37,741 nt of DNA from Spirochaetales bacterium (GCA_003245785.1 QKCE01000252.1:1-37741); one strand, 5' to 3'; counted from the stretch's first letter, positions 1 to 8,582 are shown. Notes: a model not told the origin generated them from the letters alone. Numbers and translations are program-made.

Positions 1-541
1 CCCCGCGCTGGGCCCGGGCGCTCGCGTGGGTAAGGAGGGCGTAGGCCATGGCGGCGGCGACCAGGATCAGGTTTTCCGGCCGCGCGAAGGACGCGACGCT
101 GAACTCGGGCCCGACGATCTGGAGCACGCCGCCGGCGAGCCCGAGCACGAGCCCCGCGAAGGCGACCGGCGCGAGCCGGGATTTCGCGAATAGCGCGGCG
201 ATGAGAAAGCTGAAAAGGGGATTGAGGGTGGGCACGAGGACGCCGCCGTAACCGCCGGGACCGTGCTTCATGGCGGTGAGAAACAGCACGTTATATACCG
301 CGAGGGCCGCCGCGGAAAGGAAGGTCCAGAGCCGCGCGCCCCGGGGAAGGGAAAGGGGTTCCCGGCGCAGGAGCAGCACGGGGACGAAGGACGCGGCGTT
401 GAGAACGAACCGCCAGAAGGCGGTCAGCTCGGCGGGGTACCCCGCGGCCCATTTCGCGACCGTCCAGGAGCCGCCCCAGCTTACCATGGCGAGGGCCATA
501 AGCGCGTAAAAGAGCGGGTTACGCCCGGCGTTTTCTTTCAT
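1..541 (-). CDS. EamA/DMT-family transporter, N-terminal part (cut by window edge)
   Basis: An inner-membrane transporter of the drug/metabolite (EamA) superfamily; the substrate cannot be told. It is absent from the ORF track because it runs off the left edge. Translating the minus strand from ATG at 541 gives about 180 residues beginning MKENAGRNPLFYALMALAMV, with a typical EamA opening (MVSWGGSWTVAKWAAGY, then FWRFVLNAASFVPVLLL) and further hydrophobic segments at about 75-95, 100-130 and 160-175. That is the first of two EamA repeats plus the start of the second. The start has no Shine-Dalgarno sequence; instead a TATGAT hexamer ends 6 nt before ATG, suggesting a leaderless transcript. 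The HD-domain gene ends 20 bp upstream on the same strand. Family is confident; the C-terminus lies outside the window. Confidence 0.88.
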   Translation of the reverse strand, partial: MKENAGRNPLFYALMALAMVSWGGSWTVAKWAAGYPAELTAFWRFVLNAASFVPVLLLRREPLSLPRGARLWTFLSAAALAVYNVLFLTAMKHGPGGYGGVLVPTLNPLFSFLIAALFAKSRLAPVAFAGLVLGLAGGVLQIVGPEFSVASFARPENLILVAAAMAYALLTHASARAQRG

Positions 542-547
542 GGGGCG

Positions 548-553
548 ATCATA
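548..553 (-). promoter_or_regulatory. Putative -10 element (TATGAT) of the EamA gene
   Basis: TATGAT on the minus strand ends exactly 6 nt (CGCCCC) before the ATG at 541, so transcription would begin at or next to the A of ATG. No convincing -35 is seen 16-18 bp upstream. It is one of several such arrangements in this window. Confidence 0.45.
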
Positions 554-561
554 GCACGGGC

Positions 562-1146
562 TCAAGGCGCCAGGAAGCCCTTCTCCACCGCGTCGTCGGT
601 CAGGCCCCTCACGAAGTCCCAAATTTCCGGCGCGCCCTCGGCGATATGGGCGTTCGCGGTAAGGATCATGCGCCGGGTGACGCCGTGGGTTTCCCAGGTC
701 GAGCCCTCGTTCAGGTAATTCTGGTAAATAGGCTCCAGCCGGTCGAACACCGCGGCGTACTTCGCCTCGGGGGTTTCCCGGGCCTCGAACTCCTCCCAGA
801 GCCCGCGGAAGAGATCCCGGTGTTCCGGGTCGAGCATGCCGAAGATCCGCTCCGCCGCCTTGCGTTCCCGCTCCTCGGCGAGCCCCCGCTCGGGCGAATA
901 GAGGAAGGTGTCTCCCGCGTCCACCTCGACCACGTCGTGGAGGAGCAGCATGAGGAGCACCCGCTCGAGGTTCACCGGGAAGGGCGAGAATTCGCGGAAA
1001 AGCGCGGCCATTACGCTGATGGTCCAGGAATGCTCCGCGTCGTTCTCGAACCGGGAACGGTCGAATAGCCGCGACTTCCGGAAAATGGACTTTATCTTGT
1101 CGATCTCCACGATGAAGTCGAGATATTGGGCAATTTTCGGGTTCAT
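562..1146 (-). CDS. HD-domain phosphohydrolase (YfbR/HDDC2-like 5'-deoxynucleotidase family)
   Basis: A 194-residue metal-dependent phosphohydrolase, probably acting on nucleoside monophosphates as known for YfbR/HDDC2 relatives. The HD signature is visible: His39 in ENDAEHSW, His70-Asp71 in LLLHDVVEVDAGD, with Glu74 and Asp79 following, and a helical C-terminus. The ORF track starts it at 1512, but ATG 1146 follows a strong GGAAGGAG ribosome-binding site, gives the usual family length, and overlaps the stop of the upstream oxidoreductase gene by 4 bp (ATGA type), as expected of translational coupling. It is the last gene of the phzF-oxidoreductase-HD operon. The exact substrate is inferred from the family, not from sequence. 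Confidence 0.85.
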   Translation of the reverse strand: MNPKIAQYLDFIVEIDKIKSIFRKSRLFDRSRFENDAEHSWTISVMAALFREFSPFPVNLERVLLMLLLHDVVEVDAGDTFLYSPERGLAEERERKAAERIFGMLDPEHRDLFRGLWEEFEARETPEAKYAAVFDRLEPIYQNYLNEGSTWETHGVTRRMILTANAHIAEGAPEIWDFVRGLTDDAVEKGFLAP

Positions 1147-1775
1147 TGGGGATCTCCTTCCCGGAGGGCGTCCGCGAGGCTTTCGAGGGCCAGGGCGCGG
1201 GCTTCGGCGAGCCAGGCCATCCGCTCGTCGGGCGTGCTTTTCGACACGATCCGGAACATCTTCCTGCGGGCTTTCTCTATGCCGCAAAAGCCGAACACGC
1301 AGCGGATCCATTCCCATTCGAGGGGGTCCCGGAAATAGCCGTTTTCCCTCTCCTCGTCGGTGTTCGAGGTATTCAGGACAAGGGCCGCCTTGCCCCCGAA
1401 CATGCCACGGGAGGGAAGGTCGGGGTTCGAGGGGTCGAAGTCGTAGGCCAGGGGCGGGCGGAATACCCTGTCCACGTAGCCCTTGAGCATCGCCGGTGGC
1501 TGGCCCCACCAATTCGGGTGGACGAAGGCGAGAAGGTCGGACTCGCCGGCTTCCCTCATGTACCGGAGGACCAGCGGGTCTTCCGCCGGCTTCTTGCCGA
1601 GCTCTTCGACGGTCAGGACCGGGTCGAAGCCCTCGGCGTACAGGTCATGGGCGTGCACGACGGCCCCGGCCTCCCGGAGCGACTCGGTCACCGCGGCGTA
1701 AATCGCGTGGTTCAGGCTCTCCTTCCAGGGATGCGCGAGAATCACGCTCGCCGTGGGCGCGCGGCCTTTCGCCAT
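1143..1775 (-). CDS. NAD(P)H dehydrogenase (quinone)/flavodoxin-fold oxidoreductase
   Basis: A 210-residue soluble FMN- or FAD-dependent NAD(P)H:quinone oxidoreductase of the Flavodoxin_2 family (NQO/MdaB/KefF-like). Supporting motifs are ASVILAHPWKESLNHAI near the N-terminus (first strand and cofactor loop), the core FVHPNWWGQPPAMLKGYVDR at about residues 85-105, and the following FRPPLAYDF. The track uses a TTG at 1802; I prefer ATG 1775 because it begins 4 bp after the phzF stop, whereas the TTG overlaps phzF and has no ribosome-binding site. Neither candidate has a strong site, so translation may depend on re-initiation after phzF. The 3' end overlaps the HD gene by 4 bp. The role is probably redox detoxification; the substrate is unknown. 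Confidence 0.85.
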   Translation of the reverse strand: MAKGRAPTASVILAHPWKESLNHAIYAAVTESLREAGAVVHAHDLYAEGFDPVLTVEELGKKPAEDPLVLRYMREAGESDLLAFVHPNWWGQPPAMLKGYVDRVFRPPLAYDFDPSNPDLPSRGMFGGKAALVLNTSNTDEERENGYFRDPLEWEWIRCVFGFCGIEKARRKMFRIVSKSTPDERMAWLAEARALALESLADALREGDPQ

Positions 1776-1779
1776 GGCC

Positions 1780-2646
1780 TTAGCGGAGGTTACCGTCGGC
1801 AACGGCGAACACGCGGCCGCCGATCTCGATGTTGTAGGACACCCCGTCGTAATTCGAGCGAAGGTAGAGGACGGACTTCCGCCCGATCTCGAAGCCCTGC
1901 TCCACGCTTATGTCCACCGAGTCTTCCCCGAAATAGCGATGGTTCACGAGATAGGCCGCGAGGCAGCCGTTGGCGCTTCCCGTGGCCGGGTCCTCGAAGG
2001 TGCCGAGCACGTCGTCGAACATGCGGCAGTTCAGGGAATTCTCGGACTCGTAGGTCTCGGGGCAAAAGAGAAAGAGGGGCTTCCGGTCGCGGGTGCTGAA
2101 ATGGCGCCGGAATTCCTGGATGTCGTTGGAGGCGTCCTTCATCGCCCGGAGGGTCTTGATGGGGACGATGATGAAGTCGAGGCCGGTCGACACGTTCTGT
2201 ATGGGAAAGCGCTTGTCGATATCCGAGGCGTCGAGGCTGATCATGGGCGCGATGAGCGCGCGCTCGTGCTCCTCCCCGAAGATGGGCTCCATCTGCTTCA
2301 TCCATACCAGGCCGTCGGAATCGAACCGGACGGGAACCTGCCCCGCCTCGAGCTCCAGGATTACCTCCTCGGTCCCGCCTCCCAGGATTTCCTCGCGGAT
2401 CACGTAGGCGGTGCCGAGGGAAGGATGCCCCGCGAAGGGAATCTCCCCAGCGGGGGTGAAGATATACACGCGGAAACGGTTCCCCTCGGACTCGTAAAGC
2501 GCGATGAAGGTCGTCTCGGAGAAATGGAACTCCGTGGCGATGCGCTGCATCTCGTCCTTTTCCATGGGCTCGCGTAAAAGCACCACCGCGAGCTGGTTGC
2601 CCGAATAGCGCTCCCGACCGAACACGTCTACGATATGAAACTTCAC
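1780..2646 (-). CDS. PhzF-family isomerase/epimerase
   Basis: A 288-residue cytoplasmic protein of the PhzF (diaminopimelate-epimerase fold) family. The opening FHIVDVFGRERYSGNQLAVV, the catalytic-Glu region HFSETTF at about residue 44, the motif PFAGHPSLGTAYV at about 69-81, and EDPATGSANGCLAAYLV at about 216-232 are all classic. Members catalyse isomerisation at activated carbons. PhzF itself acts in phenazine synthesis, but no phenazine genes are present here, so a different small-molecule substrate is likely. The start is GTG 2646, preceded by a strong GGAGGAGG. It heads a three-gene operon with the oxidoreductase and HD genes. Confidence 0.92.
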   Translation of the reverse strand: MKFHIVDVFGRERYSGNQLAVVLLREPMEKDEMQRIATEFHFSETTFIALYESEGNRFRVYIFTPAGEIPFAGHPSLGTAYVIREEILGGGTEEVILELEAGQVPVRFDSDGLVWMKQMEPIFGEEHERALIAPMISLDASDIDKRFPIQNVSTGLDFIIVPIKTLRAMKDASNDIQEFRRHFSTRDRKPLFLFCPETYESENSLNCRMFDDVLGTFEDPATGSANGCLAAYLVNHRYFGEDSVDISVEQGFEIGRKSVLYLRSNYDGVSYNIEIGGRVFAVADGNLR

Positions 2647-2694
2647 GAATCCTCCTCCGACCCGGCGAACCGGGACGCGCCGCCCGCGGCGCGG

Positions 2695-3189
2695 TTATTT
2701 CCTGATCGCCAAGCCCGCGTACCGGGGCTGCGAGGCGATATATTCCTCGATTTCCTTAATCTCCGCAAGGGTCAGCATCTGTACCTTCCAGGATTGCCAC
2801 GACCTCCCGTCGCTTCCCTTGGTCAGGTCCATGACGAATTTCCCCGGGAAGATGGTGACCGTATTCGGTTCCAGGGAGAATGCGTTCCCGTAGTTCCATG
2901 ACTTCGAGACCTGCCCGGACTGGATGTAAATCGATTGGATCGACTTTACGGTATACAGGCCGGGCGCCATCATGTTGTACTGCTGGAATTTCTTGAGCGG
3001 ATCGACCTTAAGCTCGAAACCCTCGCCTTTCATCTTGTACTTCACGAAGAGGTCGCTCTTCGAGACCGATTCGCGGTCGATCATCATCACGAGCAGCGAA
3101 TTGTCTGGATTCACCGACTGGGTGGACGCGCAGGACGAAAGGGCGACGACCGCCGCCGCCAATGCCGCCAAAACGGAAATTCTTCTCAT
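2695..3189 (-). CDS. Putative lipoprotein of unknown function
   Basis: A 164-residue protein with an N-terminal lipoprotein signal: MRR, a hydrophobic stretch, and a lipobox LSSC with Cys20 as the likely lipidated residue, in the loose form seen in spirochaetes. The mature part contains several beta-prone segments (LLVMMIDRE, GLYTVKSIQSIYIQSG, NTVTIFPGKFVMDL) and a C-terminal helix with LAEIKEIEEYI, which may be a membrane-anchored beta-sandwich. I do not recognise a family. The ATG at 3189 has an AAGGAAGG site. It lies 48 bp upstream of phzF and 88 bp downstream of another exported orphan on the same strand; a shared role is possible but unproven. Confidence 0.75.
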   Translation of the reverse strand: MRRISVLAALAAAVVALSSCASTQSVNPDNSLLVMMIDRESVSKSDLFVKYKMKGEGFELKVDPLKKFQQYNMMAPGLYTVKSIQSIYIQSGQVSKSWNYGNAFSLEPNTVTIFPGKFVMDLTKGSDGRSWQSWKVQMLTLAEIKEIEEYIASQPRYAGLAIRK

Positions 3190-3277
3190 TTGAAACCTTC
3201 CTTATTTTTTAATCGCGGGTCTTACGGATCCGCGTATTTTGCGATAAGAGGGGCGCTTCCGACCGCGGGCGACCGCC

Positions 3278-3829
3278 TCAGTATTCGGCGGCGTCCATAT
3301 CGAGAAGGGGAGCCAGTTCGGCCTGACGCGCCGCGACGAGCTTGAGGTCGGCGGGATGCACCGCGGATTTCATGGCATCCACGTTCTTCTTCACCCCGTC
3401 GATATACGTGGCCATCTGCGCGTTGTCGGCGTATTGGGCGGTATAGAGGTCGAGGGCGGATTGCATGGACACGATTCCGATGCAGTAGGATATTACGACG
3501 AATTTCACGAAGCCCCGGTCCCCGAGGCCGTTCTTTTTCATGACGGCCGCGACTTCCGCGGGGGGATTCAGCGAGCGGAGTTTCATGAAGGACGAGGCGA
3601 GGTCGGTATTCCCGTCGGCGCCCTCGAAGGCGTCGGGGAAATACCCGTCGTACTTGTCGCCCAGGGCGTCCAACCCTTCCTGAATGGCGTCGAAATTGGC
3701 GATGTAGGCGGATACGTCGGCGGCGGAGAGCACCTTTTCGGGCGCGGTCTGGGCGAAAAGCGGCGCCGACGCGAACAGGGCGAGGGTAACGACCGCGAAC
3801 GCGATAACCGAACGGGAGGATGTTTTCAT
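3278..3829 (-). CDS. Exported hypothetical protein
   Basis: A 183-residue protein with a clear Sec signal peptide (MKTSSRSVIAFAVVTLALFASAPLFA, probable cleavage after AplFA-type AQ near residue 26), so it is probably periplasmic. The mature region looks mostly helical and rich in Ala and Asp, with a single cysteine in VVISYCIGIV (about residue 119) and an acidic C-terminus (LLDMDAAEY). No family is recognised. The start has AAGGAG 7 nt upstream. It stands between glgP, which ends 62 bp upstream on the same strand, and the lipoprotein gene downstream. Confidence 0.75.
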   Translation of the reverse strand: MKTSSRSVIAFAVVTLALFASAPLFAQTAPEKVLSAADVSAYIANFDAIQEGLDALGDKYDGYFPDAFEGADGNTDLASSFMKLRSLNPPAEVAAVMKKNGLGDRGFVKFVVISYCIGIVSMQSALDLYTAQYADNAQMATYIDGVKKNVDAMKSAVHPADLKLVAARQAELAPLLDMDAAEY

Positions 3830-3891
3830 CGAAGGCTCCTTGTGACCGGGAAGGCGGAACGCCGGATAGGCAATCCGCCGCCCCCGGGAAC

Positions 3892-6342
3892 CTATTCTAC
3901 CACAACTTTATCGAGTTTCCAAATGTCCCGGACGTACTCCTCGATCGTTCGGTCGGAGCTGAATTTCCCCGAGCGGGCCACGTTCAGGAAGGCCATTTTC
4001 GCCCAGCGTTCCCGGTCGCGATACGCTTCCTCGAGTCGCTCGTGGGCCTCGGCGTAGGCGTCGAAATCCGCCAGGACGTAGTACACGTCGGGACGCTGGC
4101 CGTCGATTCCGTAGACGAGGGAATCGTAAAGCTCCCGGAAAAGGCCGTCGGTCTGGGCGCCGAAGGTCCCGTCCACCAGCTGGTGCAGGACCGCCGCGAG
4201 CTTCGGGTTTTTCGCCAGGTATTCCTGGGGGTTGTAATGGTGACCCGACTCGACCTTCTGGATCTCGTCGGCGGTCAGCCCGAAGATGAAGGCGTTCTCC
4301 GCCCCGGCTTCCTCCACGATCTCGATGTTCGCCCCGTCGAGGGTCCCGATCGTCACGGCGCCGTTGATCATGAATTTCATGTTGCCCGTGCCTGAGGCTT
4401 CCTTGCCGGCGGTGGAGATCTGCTCGGAAACGTCCGAAGCGGGAAAAAGCTTTTCCGCCAGGGACACGCGGTAATTCTCCACGAACACCACCCGGAGCTT
4501 CCCCCGTACCCGGTGGTCGTTGTTTACCAGGTCGGCGACGGAGTTTATCAGCTTGATCACGCTTTTCGCGCGGCGATAGCCCGAGGCGGCCTTGGCCCCG
4601 AAGATGAAGGTTCGCGCGACGGGCTCGTAGGACGGGTCTTCCACGACGCGCTGGTAGAGGTACATCACGTGGAGCACGTTTAGCAGCTGGCGCTTGTACT
4701 CGTGGAGGCGCTTGATCTGCACGTCGAAGATCGAGTCCGGGTCGATGAACACGTTCTGGGTTTCCTTGAGGTACCGGGCGAGCTCGACCTTGTTCGCCCG
4801 CTTGATCGCCATGAATTCCCCGAGGACCGCCCCGTCGTCGGCGAATTTCTCGAGCTTTTTGAGCAGGGACAGGTCCTTCTCCCAACCGTGGCCGATCTTC
4901 CGGGTAATGAACGCCGAGAGCGCGGGGTTCGCGTTCGCGAGCCACCGCCGCTGGGTGACGCCGTTGGTCTTGTTGTTGAATTTCGAGGGATACAACTCGA
5001 ACCAGTCCCGAAGCTCCGATTTCTTGAGGATATCCGTATGCAGGGCGGCGACGCCGTTCACCGAGAACGCCGCGTGGATCGCGAGCCAGGCCATGTGGAT
5101 CTTACCCTCGGAGATGATCGCCATGCGGTTCTGCTTTTGCCAGTCCTCGGGGAATTTCTCCCGAAGCTCGGCGAGGAAGCGGCGGTTGATCTCCTCGACG
5201 ATCTGGTATACCCGGGGCAGAAGCCCCTGGAAGATCTCGATGGGCCACTTCTCGAGGGCCTCGGCCAGGATCGTGTGGTTGGTGTAGGCGAAGGTATTGG
5301 TTACCACGGCCCAGGCGGCGTCCCAGCCGAGCTGGCGCTCGTCGATCAGGAGGCGCATGAGCTCGGGGATCGCGACCACGGGATGGGTGTCGTTCAGCTG
5401 GATCACGTTGAACTCGGCGAAGCGCGACAGGTCGTTGCCGTGGTCGCGGTGGTATTTCGCCAGGAGGTCCTGGAGGCTCGCCGAGGAGAAGAAGTATTGC
5501 TGCTTGAGCCGGAGCGCCTTGCCCGAGGGACCCGAGTCGTTCGGGTAAAGGACCCGCGAAATGTTCTCGGCGCTGTTCTGCCGCTCGACCGCCCGGTTGT
5601 AATGCATGTCGTTGAAGAGCCGGAGGTCGAAGCCGTCCTCGCTCGAGGCCGCCCAGAGGCGGAGGCGGTTCACGGTCCTGGTATCGAAGCCGACGATGGG
5701 CACGTCGTAGGGGGTCGCGGTGACCTCCTCGCCGCCCTCGATCCGGAAGGCCACGTGCCCGTTTGCCTGGGTCTCCGCCACGGGGGTTCCCCCGAAGGTC
5801 ACCTTGACGGCGAGGTCCGAGCGTTTTACCTCCCAGGGGTCGCGGTGCTTGAGCCAGTTGTCCGGGTATTCCACCTGGAACCCGTTCTCGATCCGCTGCT
5901 CGAACATGCCGTACTGGTACCGGATGCCGTAGCCGTGGCCCGGGTAGTCGAGGGTCGCGAGGGAGTCGAGGAAACAGGCTGCGAGGCGGCCCAGGCCGCC
6001 GTTCCCCAGGCCCGCGTCCGGTTCTTCCTCCTCGATCGAGGAATAGTCGAAATCGAGCTCCTCGAGCACCTCCCTCACGGATTCCATGATCCCGAAGTTG
6101 ATCAGGTTGTTGCTGAGCGCGCGGCCCATCAGGAACTCCGCCGAGAGGTAGTACATCTGGCGGCCGGGATTTTCCTCGTACTTTTTGCGGGTGGCCATCC
6201 AGTTGGTTTGGATATATTCCATTACCGACGCCGACACGGCGTCGTAGATATCGTGCTTGTTCGCCTCGTCCAGATGCTTTCCGTAATTCCTCTTGAGCCT
6301 GGTCCGGATCGAGGTCTTAAAACTTTCTTTATCGAATTTCAT
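3892..6342 (-). CDS. glgP: Glycogen/starch/alpha-glucan phosphorylase
   Basis: Releases glucose-1-phosphate from the non-reducing ends of alpha-1,4-glucans; cytoplasmic, PLP-dependent, GT35 family. At 816 residues it has normal length. Visible hallmarks are YYLSAEFLMGRAL near residue 65, DAGLGNGGLGRLAACFLDS near 108-126, YGIRYQYGMFEQRIENGFQ near 138-156, VIQLNDTHPVVAIPELMRL in the middle, and the PLP site EASGTGNMKFMINGAVTIGT with the Schiff-base lysine near residue 655, followed by LDGANIEI. ATG 6342 has an AGGAG site. It follows glgX on the same strand with 81 bp between them, and that gap carries a promoter plus a perfect LacI-type operator, so it can be regulated separately from glgX. The two enzymes together degrade branched glycogen. 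Confidence 0.97.
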   Translation of the reverse strand: MKFDKESFKTSIRTRLKRNYGKHLDEANKHDIYDAVSASVMEYIQTNWMATRKKYEENPGRQMYYLSAEFLMGRALSNNLINFGIMESVREVLEELDFDYSSIEEEEPDAGLGNGGLGRLAACFLDSLATLDYPGHGYGIRYQYGMFEQRIENGFQVEYPDNWLKHRDPWEVKRSDLAVKVTFGGTPVAETQANGHVAFRIEGGEEVTATPYDVPIVGFDTRTVNRLRLWAASSEDGFDLRLFNDMHYNRAVERQNSAENISRVLYPNDSGPSGKALRLKQQYFFSSASLQDLLAKYHRDHGNDLSRFAEFNVIQLNDTHPVVAIPELMRLLIDERQLGWDAAWAVVTNTFAYTNHTILAEALEKWPIEIFQGLLPRVYQIVEEINRRFLAELREKFPEDWQKQNRMAIISEGKIHMAWLAIHAAFSVNGVAALHTDILKKSELRDWFELYPSKFNNKTNGVTQRRWLANANPALSAFITRKIGHGWEKDLSLLKKLEKFADDGAVLGEFMAIKRANKVELARYLKETQNVFIDPDSIFDVQIKRLHEYKRQLLNVLHVMYLYQRVVEDPSYEPVARTFIFGAKAASGYRRAKSVIKLINSVADLVNNDHRVRGKLRVVFVENYRVSLAEKLFPASDVSEQISTAGKEASGTGNMKFMINGAVTIGTLDGANIEIVEEAGAENAFIFGLTADEIQKVESGHHYNPQEYLAKNPKLAAVLHQLVDGTFGAQTDGLFRELYDSLVYGIDGQRPDVYYVLADFDAYAEAHERLEEAYRDRERWAKMAFLNVARSGKFSSDRTIEEYVRDIWKLDKVVVE

Positions 6343-6402
6343 GACGGTACTCCTGTTAACGCTTCGCCAACCCCTGCGTTGGGCCTTTCATTCGGTAGTA
6401 AG

Positions 6403-6414
6403 TAAACCGGTTTA
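6403..6414 (-). promoter_or_regulatory. Palindromic LacI-family-type operator before glgP
   Basis: TAAACCGGTTTA is a perfect 12-bp palindrome with the central CG step typical of LacI/GalR-family operators. It begins 8 nt downstream of a consensus TATAAT, so it covers positions about +1 to +14 of the glgP transcript, a standard repression site. The regulator is not in the window. Confidence 0.65.
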
Positions 6415-6422
6415 ACAAAAAT

Positions 6423-6428
6423 ATTATA
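6423..6428 (-). promoter_or_regulatory. glgP promoter -10 (TATAAT) overlapping the glgX stop codon
   Basis: A perfect TATAAT on the minus strand includes the TAA stop of glgX. An imperfect TTGTGC lies 15 bp upstream inside glgX as a possible -35. The predicted start at about 6416 sits at the edge of the palindromic operator, giving a leader of about 75 nt with an AGGAG site. Confidence 0.6.
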
Positions 6429-8571
6429 CTATCCGGGAGATGAGCACAACACCGCTTCGCCCGAGAATTCGATATTTTGCGTCGTTTTGAAGCTTTTCTT
6501 CGGCCCCTTCGGGCAAAATATCGGCGGGCGAGGGCTTGGCCGTATCGATCGCGCGATACCATTTCCTTCCCGGGGGCGGGGGGCAAAGGGTCACCGTGAG
6601 GTCCGACACGGAGGAGTTGAACATCACGCAAAAGTCGTTTTCGTCGCAATCCTGGGCGACGGTCGCCCGGGTACCGAGGAGGCGATAGGCGATGAACCGG
6701 TTCATCTTCCCCCAATCCGCGGGCTTTCCGTCGGCGCCGAACCATTCCACGTCGGGCATGATATGGGACGAATAATGGGCCCCCGTGAGGAATTCCGGGC
6801 GCAGGAAGGCGGGGTGCCGCCTGCGAAAGGCGATCATTTCCCGGACGAAACGGAGCACGCCGCCGTGCGTCCCGAGAAGGTCCCAGTCGAACCAGGAGAT
6901 CGGGTTGTCCTGGCAATAGGCGTTGTTGTTCCCCCCCTGGGTTCGCCGGACCTCGTCGCCCATGAGGATCATCGGCGTGCCGAGGGACACGAGGGTCGAA
7001 AGGAAGAAGTTTTTCACCTGCCGGTCCCTGACCCTCTCGATGGAGGCGTTGGGGCTCGGCCCTTCCATGCCGTAGTTATAGCTCACGTTGTGGTCGCTGC
7101 CGTCGCGGTTGTTCTCGCCGTTCGCGTCGTTATGCTTGCCGTTGTAGGACACGAGGTCGTTCATCGTGAAGCCGTCGTGGCTGGTGACGAAGTTGATCGA
7201 ATGGAAGGGCTTTCGCCCGTCCCGGAGGTAGAGGTCCGAGGAACCCGTAAGTCGGGTCGCCATGTGCGGGACCAGCCCGTCGTCCCCCCGCCAGAACGCC
7301 CGAAGGTCGTCGCGGAAGCGGTCGTTCCATTCCGCCCATCGGCCTCCCGGGAACCATCCAACCTGGTACGCGCCTCCCGCGTCCCAGGCCTCGGCGATAA
7401 TCTTCGTGTTCCGAAGCACCGGGTCCTCGGCGATGCGCTCGATCATCGGGGGGTTCTCCAGCATCTTGCCGCGCTGGTCCCGCCCGAGCACCGAGCCGAG
7501 ATCGAAGCGGAACCCGTCCACGTGCATCTCGGTTACCCAGTAGCGGAGGCAGTCCAGGATCAGGGTGCGCACCACCGGGTGGTTGCAGTTCACCGTGTTG
7601 CCGCAGCCCGAGTAGTTCCGGTAGTAGCGGGGATTGTCCTCGAGCATGTAGTACACGGAATTGTCGAAGCCCCGGAAGCTCATGGTGACGCCCCGCTCGT
7701 TGCCCTCGGCGGTATGGTTGAACACGATATCCAGGATGAGCTCGATCCCGGCGGCATGGAGGGCCTTCACCATCTCCTTGAACTCGCGAACCGGGCCGTC
7801 CCCGTCCCGAACCGACGAGAAGGACGATTTCGGCGCGAAGAAGGCGATGGTGCTGTAGCCCCAATAATTCTTCAGCCGCTCGCCGGTCTCGGGATTCGTC
7901 CGGGCGTTCTCCCACTCGTCGAACTCGTGCACCGGCAAAAGCTCGAGGCTCGTGATGCCCAGGGACTTGAGGTAGGGTATGGCCTCGATCACGCCCCGGA
8001 AGGTACCCGGATGCGCGACGCCGGAGGAGGGGTGGACCGTGAAGCCCCGGACGTGGGCCTCGTAAATGACGCTTTTACGGAGCGCGTAGTTGAGGGGCCG
8101 GTCGTCCCCCCAATCGAAATCGTCGTCATCGACCACCACGCATTTCGGGAAACGCTCCGCGGACTGGCGGGTGGTGTAGGCCAGGTCCGGGTCGTAATGG
8201 TGACGGGAGGGATGGGCCTCGAGCCCGAGGAAAATCGACGCGGGGGTGAGGGCCTTCGCGTAGGGATCGACGAGATACTTGTGCACGTTGAAGCGCATGC
8301 CCTCGCAGGGCCGGAAGGGGCCCTCCACGCGGTACAGGTACAGGGCGCCCGCCTCGAGGCCCTCGACGAAGACGTGCCACACGTCCCCGGTCCTGTTAAG
8401 CCCCGGGTCCAGGGCGTACGAGCGGCAAGGTTCCGCGTCGTCGGGCTCGCGAAAAATCTCGAGGATAACCGCCGTCCCGTGGCGGGAGAAACAGCTGAAG
8501 TTGACCCCTCCTACCATGACCGTCGCGCCGGACGGGAATGGCTTCCCGGGCAAGAATCTCAATTTTTCCAT
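6424..8571 (-). CDS. glgX: Glycogen debranching protein GlgX (isoamylase-type GH13)
   Basis: A 715-residue cytoplasmic debranching enzyme that hydrolyses alpha-1,6 branch points, typically of phosphorylase limit dextrin. The N-terminal CBM48-like region begins with the family opening (FLPGKPFPSGATVMVGGVNF). The GH13 barrel motifs are present: LDIVFNHTAEG, DGFRFDLGSVLG with the nucleophile Asp near 353, IIAEAWDAGG with the acid/base Glu near 393, and NFVTSHDGFTMNDLVSYN with the third acid near 465; GENNRDGSDHNVSYN is also GlgX-like. ATG 8571 agrees with the family N-terminus but lacks a Shine-Dalgarno sequence; TATAAT lies only 11 nt upstream. It is transcribed divergently from the HATPase/cNMP regulator and followed by glgP. 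Confidence 0.96.
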   Translation of the reverse strand: MEKLRFLPGKPFPSGATVMVGGVNFSCFSRHGTAVILEIFREPDDAEPCRSYALDPGLNRTGDVWHVFVEGLEAGALYLYRVEGPFRPCEGMRFNVHKYLVDPYAKALTPASIFLGLEAHPSRHHYDPDLAYTTRQSAERFPKCVVVDDDDFDWGDDRPLNYALRKSVIYEAHVRGFTVHPSSGVAHPGTFRGVIEAIPYLKSLGITSLELLPVHEFDEWENARTNPETGERLKNYWGYSTIAFFAPKSSFSSVRDGDGPVREFKEMVKALHAAGIELILDIVFNHTAEGNERGVTMSFRGFDNSVYYMLEDNPRYYRNYSGCGNTVNCNHPVVRTLILDCLRYWVTEMHVDGFRFDLGSVLGRDQRGKMLENPPMIERIAEDPVLRNTKIIAEAWDAGGAYQVGWFPGGRWAEWNDRFRDDLRAFWRGDDGLVPHMATRLTGSSDLYLRDGRKPFHSINFVTSHDGFTMNDLVSYNGKHNDANGENNRDGSDHNVSYNYGMEGPSPNASIERVRDRQVKNFFLSTLVSLGTPMILMGDEVRRTQGGNNNAYCQDNPISWFDWDLLGTHGGVLRFVREMIAFRRRHPAFLRPEFLTGAHYSSHIMPDVEWFGADGKPADWGKMNRFIAYRLLGTRATVAQDCDENDFCVMFNSSVSDLTVTLCPPPPGRKWYRAIDTAKPSPADILPEGAEEKLQNDAKYRILGRSGVVLISRIV

Positions 8572-8582
8572 CTACAACGGAA

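Noticed and set aside
2670-2694. GCGCCG/CGGCGC hairpin between the lipoprotein and phzF genes as a terminator
   Set aside because: There is no T-tract on the minus strand after the stem; in GC-rich DNA such short stems arise by chance.
3841-3891. Possible glgP terminator (CGGAT/ATCCG stem)
   Set aside because: A 5-bp stem with no T-run; too weak to call.
4702-6405. Plus-strand ORF of 567 aa opposite glgP
   Set aside because: Antisense shadow without domain features; glgP is certain on the minus strand.
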